Shown here in pieces: positions 1 through 6,756 of a stretch of 11,125 bases of DNA. The DNA comes from Chryseobacterium gleum (lineage in GTDB: Bacteria; Bacteroidota; Bacteroidia; Flavobacteriales_D; Crocinitomicaceae), in contig CAMCQW010000044.1 in assembly GCA_945877045.1 (NCBI GenBank), forward strand, positions 1 to 11,125, in the 5' to 3' direction. Below the pieces are notes generated by a model that was given only the letters and a program-made list of their open reading frames with translations, was not told the DNA's origin and did not search any database. Numbering within the stretch: position 1 is the first letter of the stretch; each line of letters starts with the position of its first letter. The translations under genes were made by a program, and so were the position numbers.

Positions 1-1476
1 GTTGTTTATTCAACCAACTTATCTGTTCTCGGTGCAGCGCAAGGATTTCCTTATATCCCAACAGGATCAAATGGAATTCCAGCTTTAGCGTTCGATTTGT
101 ATGAACCTGCTGGGGATACGATTGCTGAGCGACCATTAATTATCATGCTTCATACTGGAACTTTTGCTCCAATTATTTACAATGGCAATCCAACAGGTAT
201 GCGTGATGATTTTGCAACATCCAGAATTTGTCAGAGTTATGCCAAAAGAGGATATGCTGTTGCTAATATGGAATATCGTTTAGGATGGAATCCAACTTTA
301 CCAACGCAAGCTGAAAGAGCAGCAAGTTTAATGAAAGCTGTTTATAGAGCGATTCAGGATACTAAAAGTGCCGTTCGTTATTTCAGAAAAGATTATGCAA
401 ACGGTAATCAATGGGGCATCGACACATCACGAATTATCCTTTGTGGACAAGGTTCAGGTGGTTGGGTTGCGTTGGGTTACGCTACTGTAGACAAATTAGC
501 GGAAATACAATTACCTAAATTCTTGGATTTAACTATCCCTGCAAATCCAGTTGCGCTTATCGATACCACAGTTATCGGTGACTGGGATGGAATTGGTGGA
601 GTATATAATATGGAAAGTAATTTAGGTTACTCAAATGACATTCACATGGTTTGTAGCATGGGTGGAGGAATTGGTGACTTAAGTTGGTTAGAAGCGGGTG
701 ATGTTCCAATGTGTGCCGTTCATTGTCCTACAGATCCTGTAGCTGTTTATACAACTGGTGATGTTGCAATTGCATCTATTGGTGTGGTAACTACAGATAT
801 TAGTGGTAGCTATGATGTCATTCAAAAAGCAAATATCCTAGGAAATAATGTTGTGCTAGATCCAGTTAACGCCGGAACTGATACCTACACATTAGCAGCA
901 CAGGCTGCCTCTGCAGTAGCACAAGGAATGATGGATTTTGGTGGAACAACGATTGGAGCTCCAGTTGATAATGTATTCCCTTATATTACAGGAAATCCAT
1001 TTGAAGCTTCTCCATGGGATTTCTGGGATTCAACAACAACTGTTTATATTGCTTTAGCGTTGGGTTTACCAGCTGCACAAGGAACACAGGCGCACGTATC
1101 AAATATTGCTCAAAATCCAGATATGTCCATACCTAAGTCAATGGCTTACATGGATTCAACTTTAGGTTATTTCTGTAGAAGAATTGTTCGCGCTACTAAC
1201 TTAGATGGTCAATCAGGAATTGATGAATTGTCAGTTATTGAAGCAGGTCTTAAAATTTATCCTAATCCTGCTAATCAGAACGTTACCATTCTTTCTGAAA
1301 ACGGAGCAATAAATTCAATTAAGATGTACTCAACTACTGGAAAACTAGTGAAAGAAGAAACAAATCTTACTTCCAATCAAGTGAACTTAAATAATTTGAA
1401 TTTATTAGAAGGTTTTTACCTTTGTACGATTGAAGTTAATGGTCAAATGTTTACAAAGCGATTAGTGATTAGATAA
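1..1476 (+). CDS. Secreted alpha/beta-hydrolase-like protein with T9SS sorting domain (5' partial)
   Basis: The reading frame is open from base 1, so the true start and signal peptide lie outside the window; 491 residues are visible. The TTG at 97 is only an internal Leu codon in the phrase FDLYEP. The first ~380 residues resemble the alpha/beta-hydrolase (esterase/BD-FAE-like) fold: strand LIIMLH followed by an oxyanion-type HTGTF (H51-F55), a helix with YAKRGYAV, and a nucleophile-elbow-like GQGSGG at 149-154. D245 (CPTDP) and H365 are possible acid and base residues. The elbow is odd: aligned with GDSAGG of this superfamily, the serine position is Gly151, with Ser152 one place late. Residues ~417-491 form a type A T9SS C-terminal sorting domain (YPNP at 420-423, then STTGKLV, LNLLEGFYL and a final KRLVIR). 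Family knowledge says such proteins cross the outer membrane by T9SS and lose this tail. Substrate unknown. A strong terminator follows directly. Confidence 0.85.
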   Translation, partial: VVYSTNLSVLGAAQGFPYIPTGSNGIPALAFDLYEPAGDTIAERPLIIMLHTGTFAPIIYNGNPTGMRDDFATSRICQSYAKRGYAVANMEYRLGWNPTLPTQAERAASLMKAVYRAIQDTKSAVRYFRKDYANGNQWGIDTSRIILCGQGSGGWVALGYATVDKLAEIQLPKFLDLTIPANPVALIDTTVIGDWDGIGGVYNMESNLGYSNDIHMVCSMGGGIGDLSWLEAGDVPMCAVHCPTDPVAVYTTGDVAIASIGVVTTDISGSYDVIQKANILGNNVVLDPVNAGTDTYTLAAQAASAVAQGMMDFGGTTIGAPVDNVFPYITGNPFEASPWDFWDSTTTVYIALALGLPAAQGTQAHVSNIAQNPDMSIPKSMAYMDSTLGYFCRRIVRATNLDGQSGIDELSVIEAGLKIYPNPANQNVTILSENGAINSIKMYSTTGKLVKEETNLTSNQVNLNNLNLLEGFYLCTIEVNGQMFTKRLVIR

Positions 1477-1502
1477 TCACAATTTGCTATACGAATTTAA
1501 AG

Positions 1503-1527
1503 AGCGCTCCTAGAGCGCTTTTTTTTT
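1503..1527 (+). terminator. Rho-independent terminator of the T9SS hydrolase gene
   Basis: A perfect 7-bp GC-rich stem (AGCGCTC 1503-1509 with GAGCGCT 1513-1519) closes on a CTA triloop and runs into nine T residues (1519-1527). It lies 27 bases after the stop codon at 1476. The remaining 144 bases up to the next gene are AT-rich, and I see no exact TAnnTTTG promoter in them. Confidence 0.9.
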
Positions 1528-1671
1528 CCCTAAAATCCTGTAGAAGCATAATTTGAATAGTTATATTTTTTGACTGGTCTTAATTATACCACAAGTTAAT
1601 TACGTTGAGCCCTGAGGAGCTAAACTATTTTATAACGCTGGCTTTCTTATGACGCATAAATATAAAATGAA

Positions 1672-1950
1672 ATGACAAATCCCCCTATCGCAGAAGGCGT
1701 TGTTCATGAAGTGCCCGATGATTTAAGAGCTGCTTTGATTTCAAATCAAAGGGCTATAGAGAAATGGAACAAACTAACAGCTCTTGCACGAAATGAGTGG
1801 ATCTGTTGGACAACCATTGTCAAGAAGCCAGAAACAAGATTAGAGCATATTAATCGATTATGTGCTGAAATATTGGAAGGAAAAAAGAGACCATGTTGTT
1901 GGCCAGGCTGCCCGCATCGCAATCCAACTGCTCAAAAATGGTTTAAATAA
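1672..1950 (+). CDS. YdeI/OmpD-associated (OmdA) family small protein
   Basis: This 92-residue cytoplasmic protein has no signal peptide. It matches the pattern of the YdeI/OmdA family (bacteriocin-protection YdeI or OmpD-associated): EVPDDLRAAL (13-22), a helical stretch with AIEKWNKLTALARNEWICW (28-46), then the hallmark KKPETRLEHI (51-60) and EILEGKKRP (66-74). It ends in a Cys/His cluster, CCWPGCPHR (C75, C76, C80, H82), which might bind a metal; that is inference. Biochemical function in the family is poorly defined, and the name comes from genetic association with bacteriocin resistance in enterics. The ATG at 1672 is the only reasonable start, because in-frame stops lie at 1657 and 1663. 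Another ATG at 1667 opens a two-codon frame ending TGA across this start. No partner gene is obvious; both neighbours encode exported proteins. No terminator follows. Confidence 0.75.
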   Translation: MTNPPIAEGVVHEVPDDLRAALISNQRAIEKWNKLTALARNEWICWTTIVKKPETRLEHINRLCAEILEGKKRPCCWPGCPHRNPTAQKWFK

Positions 1951-2081
1951 CCAATTATAATAGCTCGTTTTTCTAAACAATATTAAAACAGTAGATCCGT
2001 TAAGGAACGTGATTTAAAAATTGCAGACAAAAAAATCTATATCTGATTCAAATTTATTGTAATTTCATTTAAAATTTAGCT

Positions 2082-2951
2082 ATGAAAAATCAACTACTAT
2101 TTATCGCATTTTTTATATTAAGCAACCTAAATGCTCAAATTAAAATAACTCAGATCCACCTCAACGCGGGTTCTTTTATGGATATTGATAAGTCAAAAAA
2201 TCAGTTGTCTGATTTTAGTTTATTGGCCCCGGGATCCGATATTTTGAGTAAAGATTTTAGTGCTTATCAGACAAATGGTTATTTGAATACTATCATAATG
2301 ATGCGTGATAATTCTAATCTAGCCAATTCATCTAATTTTCAATCCATTCAATTGGGATTGAGCTTTGCAAAATGCCCGAAAGGCACCTTACGTATTGGTA
2401 TTTCTAATGTACACAGTGAACTACTTAACACCGCTGGTTATAATTATGAGAGCTATGTGGTAGATACCCTATTTTCTTCGCAGACAGGTCAAATGTATTA
2501 TGTAGACTCCACTATTTCCAACTATTATAATGGGAATTATAGCAACGACCAATTGAGATTAGATGCGGCTTATATTTTTGAGGCGAATGCAGGTAAAAGA
2601 TGGGCTTTTCATGCTGGACTTGGTCTTTCTATTGGCATGAGTTATCGCTCGACAACAACATTACGTACAGAAGAATATATTCAACCTTATTCGGGGTATG
2701 AAGGTACTTCTAATACTCAAAATATAGAATCTGAGTCTTATGGCAATTTTATGGTAATGGGAGGTAGTGCCTACATTCCATTAGGAATAAACTTTAAATT
2801 AGGTGACAAAAGAGAATTTTGGAAGCCTTTTGTTATTTACAATGAATTCCGTCCAACGATTCAATTAAATTCCATACCAAATAATACCGTTAAATTAAAT
2901 GTTGGTTTTGGATCTACACTTGGTTTACGTTATAATTTACCAATCAAATAA
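2082..2951 (+). CDS. Exported beta-rich protein of unknown function, possible outer-membrane barrel
   Basis: This 289-residue protein has no recognisable named family. The start MKNQLLFIAFFILSNLNA is a clear Sec signal peptide, with likely cleavage before Q19 (NA-QI), as is common in Bacteroidota. The mature part has alternating polar/apolar strands such as WAFHAGLGLSIGMSY (~175-190), SAYIPLGINFKLG and LNVGFGSTLGLRYNLP at the very end. That pattern and the terminal aromatic strand suggest a small outer-membrane barrel, but no domain name can be assigned safely. Tyr, Asn and Ser are abundant and charged catalytic motifs are absent. The ATG at 2082 lies in an AT-rich leader without a Shine-Dalgarno sequence, which is normal for this phylum. 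The gap of 82 bases to the next gene has no evident hairpin, so read-through into it is possible. Confidence 0.7.
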   Translation: MKNQLLFIAFFILSNLNAQIKITQIHLNAGSFMDIDKSKNQLSDFSLLAPGSDILSKDFSAYQTNGYLNTIIMMRDNSNLANSSNFQSIQLGLSFAKCPKGTLRIGISNVHSELLNTAGYNYESYVVDTLFSSQTGQMYYVDSTISNYYNGNYSNDQLRLDAAYIFEANAGKRWAFHAGLGLSIGMSYRSTTTLRTEEYIQPYSGYEGTSNTQNIESESYGNFMVMGGSAYIPLGINFKLGDKREFWKPFVIYNEFRPTIQLNSIPNNTVKLNVGFGSTLGLRYNLPIK

Positions 2952-3033
2952 TCTTCAACTTACTAATTTAGTTTAGCGAGAATTTCTTACAATTAATTTA
3001 TATATATTTATGTAAAATTTAAAACAATTATTT

Positions 3034-4881
3034 ATGAAGAAACAACTACATCTATCGCTATTTAGCAGTTTAATTGCGCTATTTCTTATTACTATTATTA
3101 CTCCGACGCTTAAAGCCCAAAGTGTAACATTTAATTACAATGGGGCCATTCAAACGTATACCGTACCTGCGGGAGTGACTTCCATAAACATAACAGCTGC
3201 CGGTGCTCAAGGTGGTGGCTTAATAAATGGAGGAGGTCTTGGCGCTTCAATGTCTGGGGCTTTTACAGTAACTCCTGGTGAGATATTATATATTGTAGTT
3301 GGACAAAAAGGTCAATTACAACTTGGTGGTCAAACCCAAAATAGTTCCGGTGGTGGTGGCGGTACTTTTGTTTATCGAAATGCCGCAAATCTTCTTATTG
3401 CTGCTGGTGGTGGTGGTGGCTTATGCAACTACGGCGGATCAGGGCCAATACATGCTGATTGTCATGGGAAAATAACGCCAAATGGCGGCAATGACGAGTC
3501 TGGTGTTTATTTGGGAGGAATAACGGGAGCAGGAGGAGCTGCTGGACTTTGGGCCAATACGCCATGTGCTGGAGGAGGAACTGGTTGGCTAAGCGTTGGC
3601 GGTGGACCTTACGGCGGTGGTGGAATTTCAAACAATTGGGTGGCAGGCTTACCGTTTTGTGGTGGCGGCGGCGGCGGTTGTGGTGGATACGGCGGTTTTG
3701 GCGGTGGAGGCGGTGGAGGCAATCACTACGGTGGTGGCGGTGGCGGTGGTGGATATTCCGGTGGTGGAGGTGGAACAGATCCTACCCACGGAGGTGGCGG
3801 TGGATCTTTCAATGCAGGAACAAACCAAAACAATACACCTGGAATTAATCAAAATGACGGCGTTGTAACTATTTTACCTAATTGCTCAGCTCCAACTGTT
3901 ACGCTAAACAATGCTTCAATTTGTCAAGGGCAAACAGCGAATATTACGGCGACTACTGCGCTTGGTGGTACTTATATCTATACCTGGACCGTGCCAAATG
4001 GCGCAGTGAATCCAGGAAATGTTGCTACCTTTTCGAGTAATATCGCTGGAAACTATTCAGTAGTTGTAGTAAATGTGTCTTCACCAAATTGTCCTAGTGC
4101 TGCGGTAAGCAGCACCATAACTGTGAATGCGCTTCCAATTGTTACGCTCAACAACGCTACAATTTGTCAAGGGCAAACAGCGAATATTACAGCGAGTATT
4201 GTGCTTGGCGGCACTTATAACTATACCTGGACTGTGCCAAATGGCGCAATGAATCCTGGAAATGTTGCTACCTTTTCTAGTAATATCGCCGGAAACTATT
4301 CAGTAGTTGTAGTAAATGTAACTGCACCAAATTGTCCTAGTGCTGCGGTAAGCAGCACCATAACTGTGAATGCACTTCCAGATGTAAGTGCAGGAGCAGA
4401 CCAAACGCTATGTAACGGTGAAAGTGTTTCACTCATTGCAAGTGGCGCTAACCAATACCAATGGAATAATGGTATACTAAATAACACCCCTTTCACTCCA
4501 ACCGTTAGTGGTTCTTATACCGTAAGCGGAACAGGTATTAACGGATGTATGGGGATGGATACGGTAAATATTACTGTGTTGCCATTAAGTTCGTCTAACC
4601 TTACAGAGACAGCGGTTGACTCTTTTGTATTGAATGGTCAAGTATATACGCAGAGTGGCGTTTACACACAAACTATCGCATCTGCAAATGGTTGTGACAG
4701 TGTAATTACCTTAAATCTAACGCTTAGTTTTACCGGAATTAATGAATTAAATTCTGCAGAAAAGTCGTTGGTAAGTATAACAGATTTAAATGGGAAATTA
4801 ATTACACGACGAAAAAATACCCTGATGTTTTTCATCTATTCAGATGGTAGTGTAAAACGTGTATTTGAAATGGAAGACTAA
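3034..4881 (+). CDS. Exported glycine-rich protein with Ig/PKD-like tandem repeats, probable T9SS cargo
   Basis: This is a modular 615-residue extracellular protein. Residues 1-28 are a signal peptide (hydrophobic LIALFLITIITP, cleavage at LKA-Q). Residues ~30-100 form a beta-rich opening (VTFNYNGAIQTYTVPAGVTSI). Residues ~103-266 are an extreme glycine-rich region with long Gly runs broken by Tyr, Asn, His and Ser, like the glycine-rich domains of secreted proteins. Then come two 81-residue Ig/PKD-like repeats (from 289 and 370), each with a Cys pair (SICQGQ or TICQGQ, and PNCPSA), and a third, diverged unit (~450-519; TLCNGE, NGCMG). After that is a TQSGVYTQT...ANGCDSVITLNL module common in Bacteroidota surface proteins. 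The last ~40 residues (ITDLNGK...FFIYSDGSVKRVFEMED) resemble a variant tail of T9SS cargo; it lacks YPNP, so this is inference. No enzymatic motif is seen; an adhesive or matrix role is likely. A bidirectional terminator follows. Confidence 0.8.
   Translation: MKKQLHLSLFSSLIALFLITIITPTLKAQSVTFNYNGAIQTYTVPAGVTSINITAAGAQGGGLINGGGLGASMSGAFTVTPGEILYIVVGQKGQLQLGGQTQNSSGGGGGTFVYRNAANLLIAAGGGGGLCNYGGSGPIHADCHGKITPNGGNDESGVYLGGITGAGGAAGLWANTPCAGGGTGWLSVGGGPYGGGGISNNWVAGLPFCGGGGGGCGGYGGFGGGGGGGNHYGGGGGGGGYSGGGGGTDPTHGGGGGSFNAGTNQNNTPGINQNDGVVTILPNCSAPTVTLNNASICQGQTANITATTALGGTYIYTWTVPNGAVNPGNVATFSSNIAGNYSVVVVNVSSPNCPSAAVSSTITVNALPIVTLNNATICQGQTANITASIVLGGTYNYTWTVPNGAMNPGNVATFSSNIAGNYSVVVVNVTAPNCPSAAVSSTITVNALPDVSAGADQTLCNGESVSLIASGANQYQWNNGILNNTPFTPTVSGSYTVSGTGINGCMGMDTVNITVLPLSSSNLTETAVDSFVLNGQVYTQSGVYTQTIASANGCDSVITLNLTLSFTGINELNSAEKSLVSITDLNGKLITRRKNTLMFFIYSDGSVKRVFEMED
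3898..4383 (+). repeat. Two tandem 243-bp in-frame repeats encoding Ig/PKD-like domains
   Basis: Unit 1 is 3898-4140 and unit 2 is 4141-4383, each exactly 81 codons. The two translations differ at 9 of 81 positions, mostly near the middle loop (ATTALGG against ASIVLGG) and at the end. Long blocks are almost identical at the DNA level, so the copies arose by recent in-frame duplication or are kept alike by gene conversion. Confidence 0.9.
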
Positions 4882-4937
4882 TCGTTGAACGATTTTCTAA
4901 CGGTTATTTAACGATAATCATTTAATCACATTATAAC

Positions 4938-4977
4938 AAAAGAACCCTGACATTCATCGTCAGGGTTCTTTTTTTTT
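4938..4977. terminator. Bidirectional rho-independent terminator between convergent genes
   Basis: A 14-bp perfect inverted repeat, counting flanking A and T bases (4938-4951 with 4959-4972; core GAACCCTGAC/GTCAGGGTTC), surrounds a 7-base loop. It is followed by T4969-T4977 on the plus strand. On the minus strand it is followed by TTTTG, so it can also serve the helicase gene ending at 5045. It lies between two convergent stop codons. Confidence 0.9.
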
Positions 4978-5044
4978 GTCTACTTAAAGATTTTGTATGT
5001 TCATTATTGAAATACCATAATCGATGCAGCATAGCGCCTTACTC

Positions 5045-6364
5045 CTATCTCTTTCGCTTGGGTTTACCATACTTTTCCAACATGGCTTTTTTATGGTCGT
5101 AACGCACGTTTACCTTTTTGTTTTTCGCTATTTTCTCATGAAAAGAAGGCCCTCTATTTTCGCTTGAAGGTAACTTGCTGTTTTTTCCTGGAATGATAAT
5201 TTTGGGTTTCTCAAATTCCAAAAGCTCTTCTGTAAATTCAATGTCCTCAGTAACTTTCGTGAATAAAAGTTGTTGCTGCATAAGTTCTTCAATCGCAAGG
5301 AGTGCTGATTCGTCTTTTTCGGAAACAAAGGTAATCGCTATACCATTTTTATCGGCCCTACCCGTTCTACCGATACGGTGAATGTAATTTTCAGGACTTT
5401 CTGGAATATCAAAATTGATCACATGTGTAACATCAATAACATCAATTCCGCGGGCTATTAAGTCGGTGGCAATCAATATACGAATGGCTCCTTTCTGAAA
5501 TTTTTGAACGGTATCGAAACGGAAATTCTGTGCTTTATTAGAGTGAATAATCCCCAAGGAATCCGATAAACTTGGTTCTAACGCTTCAAACAATAAATCG
5601 GCTAAAGTGCGGGAAGATACAAAGACTAGTATTTTCGAGTTAGCTTCCGTCTCTTGAATGAGGTGCTGTAATAATGTTACTTTGGAAAGGAAATTCGGTA
5701 CGCGATACCCTGTTTGGTCAATTTTATCGATAGGCAAGCCAGCACGAGCAGCTTCAACGCGAACAGGCGTTATCAGTAAGTCATCTAAAAACAACGAGAC
5801 TTCTTCCGGTAAGGTGGCCGAAAAAACCATGTGCTGTCTTTTGGTAGGTAAATAGTCAAATATATGCAATAGCTGTGGTCTAAATCCCAAGCTAAGGGTT
5901 TCGTCCACTTCATCAATCACCACTTTTTTTATTTGTTTCAATTGCAAAGAACCACATGCAGCTAAATCGAGAATACGCCCAGGGGTTCCCACTAAAATAT
6001 CCAATCCCAGCATTACCATTTTTGCTTGCGTATTCATATTGGTGCCACCATACACACCGCAAGTAGTCACGTTCATGTACGTCGTTAACTTCTCCACTTC
6101 ACTCACCACCTGTGTGACCAATTCTCGAGTAGGTACAATTATCAAAATCTGAGGATGGGGTTCTTTAGAAAATTCCCACATACATAAGCACGGCAGCAGA
6201 TAAGCCAATGTTTTACCCGTTCCAGTTTGCGCAATTCCAATTGTGTCCTTTCCCGACATCATCACGTTGAAACCGGAGGATTGAATGTTTGTAGGGAATT
6301 GATAACCCAACTCATCCAAGGCTTTCCAAAGTGGTTTCTTTAAATTTAAATCGCGAAATGTCAT
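5045..6364 (-). CDS. DEAD-box ATP-dependent RNA helicase (RhlE-like group)
   Basis: All superfamily 2 DEAD-box motifs are present in order in 439 residues: Q-motif region (F3, then GYQFPTNIQ at 20-28), motif I AQTGTGKT (45-52), Ia PTREL (78-82), GG (106-107), Ib TPGR (127-130), II DEVD (151-154), III SAT (182-184), IV ILVFVSS (245-251), V ATDLIARGIDV (299-309) and VI HRIGRTGR (329-336). The protein should unwind short RNA duplexes with ATP, in ribosome assembly or RNA decay; the exact target cannot be read from the sequence. Motif II is DEVD rather than DEAD; the catalytic D and E are kept, and I recall this variant from Bacteroidota paralogues. The C-terminal tail (~391-439) is basic, ending KPKRKR, and fits RNA binding. 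The ATG at 6364 gives the standard MTFRDLNL start. Upstream there is only a weak TAGCTTTA (6387-6380) as a possible -7 box. It is transcribed alone. Confidence 0.95.
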   Translation of the reverse strand: MTFRDLNLKKPLWKALDELGYQFPTNIQSSGFNVMMSGKDTIGIAQTGTGKTLAYLLPCLCMWEFSKEPHPQILIIVPTRELVTQVVSEVEKLTTYMNVTTCGVYGGTNMNTQAKMVMLGLDILVGTPGRILDLAACGSLQLKQIKKVVIDEVDETLSLGFRPQLLHIFDYLPTKRQHMVFSATLPEEVSLFLDDLLITPVRVEAARAGLPIDKIDQTGYRVPNFLSKVTLLQHLIQETEANSKILVFVSSRTLADLLFEALEPSLSDSLGIIHSNKAQNFRFDTVQKFQKGAIRILIATDLIARGIDVIDVTHVINFDIPESPENYIHRIGRTGRADKNGIAITFVSEKDESALLAIEELMQQQLLFTKVTEDIEFTEELLEFEKPKIIIPGKNSKLPSSENRGPSFHEKIAKNKKVNVRYDHKKAMLEKYGKPKRKR

Positions 6365-6481
6365 GTAAACAATTTTTCGTAAAGCTAAGAAGAGATTGTT
6401 GATTGCCTTGCATTTATTTTAAATGAAAAACCCATTCGCTCTGTTGCTCACTCTGCATTTGTGAACTTGTCAGGATTATTT

Positions 6482-6584
6482 CATGATCCGTTTCGTTTTG
6501 GGCTTACCCAAGCATGGCACCCCAACTGCTTTGCAGTTGTAAGTTTTTTAATTTTCCATCGCTTTTCAAAATACATTTTGAACG
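6482..6584. repeat. Structured 103-bp intergenic repeat, copy A
   Basis: This copy matches copy B at 6606-6708 at an exact offset of 124 bases, with about ten differences clustered around the central hairpin. It holds three inverted repeats: TTGGG/CCCAA with loop CTTA (6498-6511); CAACTGC/GCAGTTG with loop TTT (6523-6539), followed by a T-rich run; and TTCAAAAT/ATTTTGAA (6565-6582). No protein frame is conserved between the copies, so it is more likely an RNA-level or dispersed repeat than a gene remnant. The family is not recognised. Confidence 0.85.
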
Positions 6585-6605
6585 GTTTTAAGAGATTATG
6601 CTGCG

Positions 6606-6708
6606 CATGATCCATTTCGTTTTGGGCTTACCCAAGCATGGAACCCCAACTGCTATCGCAGTTAGAGGTTTTTCATTTTCCGTCGCTTTTCAAAATACAT
6701 TTTGAACG
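6606..6708. repeat. Structured 103-bp intergenic repeat, copy B
   Basis: This is the second copy of the repeat at 6482-6584. The outer parts are almost unchanged, including the last 25 bases. The central hairpin keeps its AACTGC/GCAGTT stem (6648-6653 with 6658-6663) but has loop TATC in place of TTT, and is followed by GAGGTTTTTCATTTT. The GGAACCCC before the stem and the GGTTTTTCATTTT after it (6667-6679) recur, inverted, around the tRNA terminator at 6715-6751. Confidence 0.85.
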
Positions 6709-6723
6709 CGCTGTAAAATGAAA

Positions 6724-6749
6724 AACCCCGACTTATTTAAGTCGGGGTT
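6724..6749 (-). terminator. Rho-independent terminator of the tRNA-Arg gene
   Basis: A perfect 12-base inverted repeat (6724-6735 with 6738-6749, core CCCCGACTT/AAGTCGGGG) lies just after the tRNA 3' end on the minus strand. Read on that strand it is followed by TTTTT and then CATTTT, as expected for a terminator. Eight bases separate the hairpin from the tRNA's last base. Confidence 0.9.
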
Positions 6750-6756
6750 CCTTTTG

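Larger units (their letters stand above)
6365..6756. other. Gene-free stretch between the helicase and tRNA genes
   Basis: Apart from the helicase leader (6365 to about 6420), this stretch holds the two 103-bp repeats, a 21-bp spacer between them (6585-6605), and the tRNA terminator. The motif AAATGAAAAACC occurs at 6421-6432 and again at 6716-6727, and its inverse GGTTTTTCATTT at 6667-6678. No frame in it looks like a protein. Confidence 0.8.

Noticed and set aside
97..99. TTG as start of the first gene
   Set aside because: The frame is open to base 1 and the preceding residues continue the hydrolase-like sequence, so this is an internal Leu codon in a truncated gene.
1548..1572. TAnnTTTG-like sequences (ATAATTTG, TATTTTTTG) before the YdeI/OmdA gene
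   Set aside because: Each is off by one position from the consensus and neither has a -33 element at the right distance.
2021..2045. Possible promoter TTG...TATATCTG before the exported protein at 2082
   Set aside because: One mismatch in the -7 box and a 14-base spacer, too short for the phylum consensus; not strong enough to list.
3395..3868. Several open frames on both strands overlapping the glycine-rich coding region
   Set aside because: They are a by-product of repetitive GGT/GGC codons in the real frame; their translations are low-complexity Arg/Trp, Val/Ala or Thr/Ser strings with no start context.
5894..5930. DEVD in motif II as evidence of a defective or novel helicase
   Set aside because: The catalytic Asp and Glu are kept, all other motifs are intact, and the third residue varies in known family members.
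6482..6708. Start of a CRISPR array
   Set aside because: Only two units of 103 bases with a 21-base gap; repeats are far too long and there are no cas genes.
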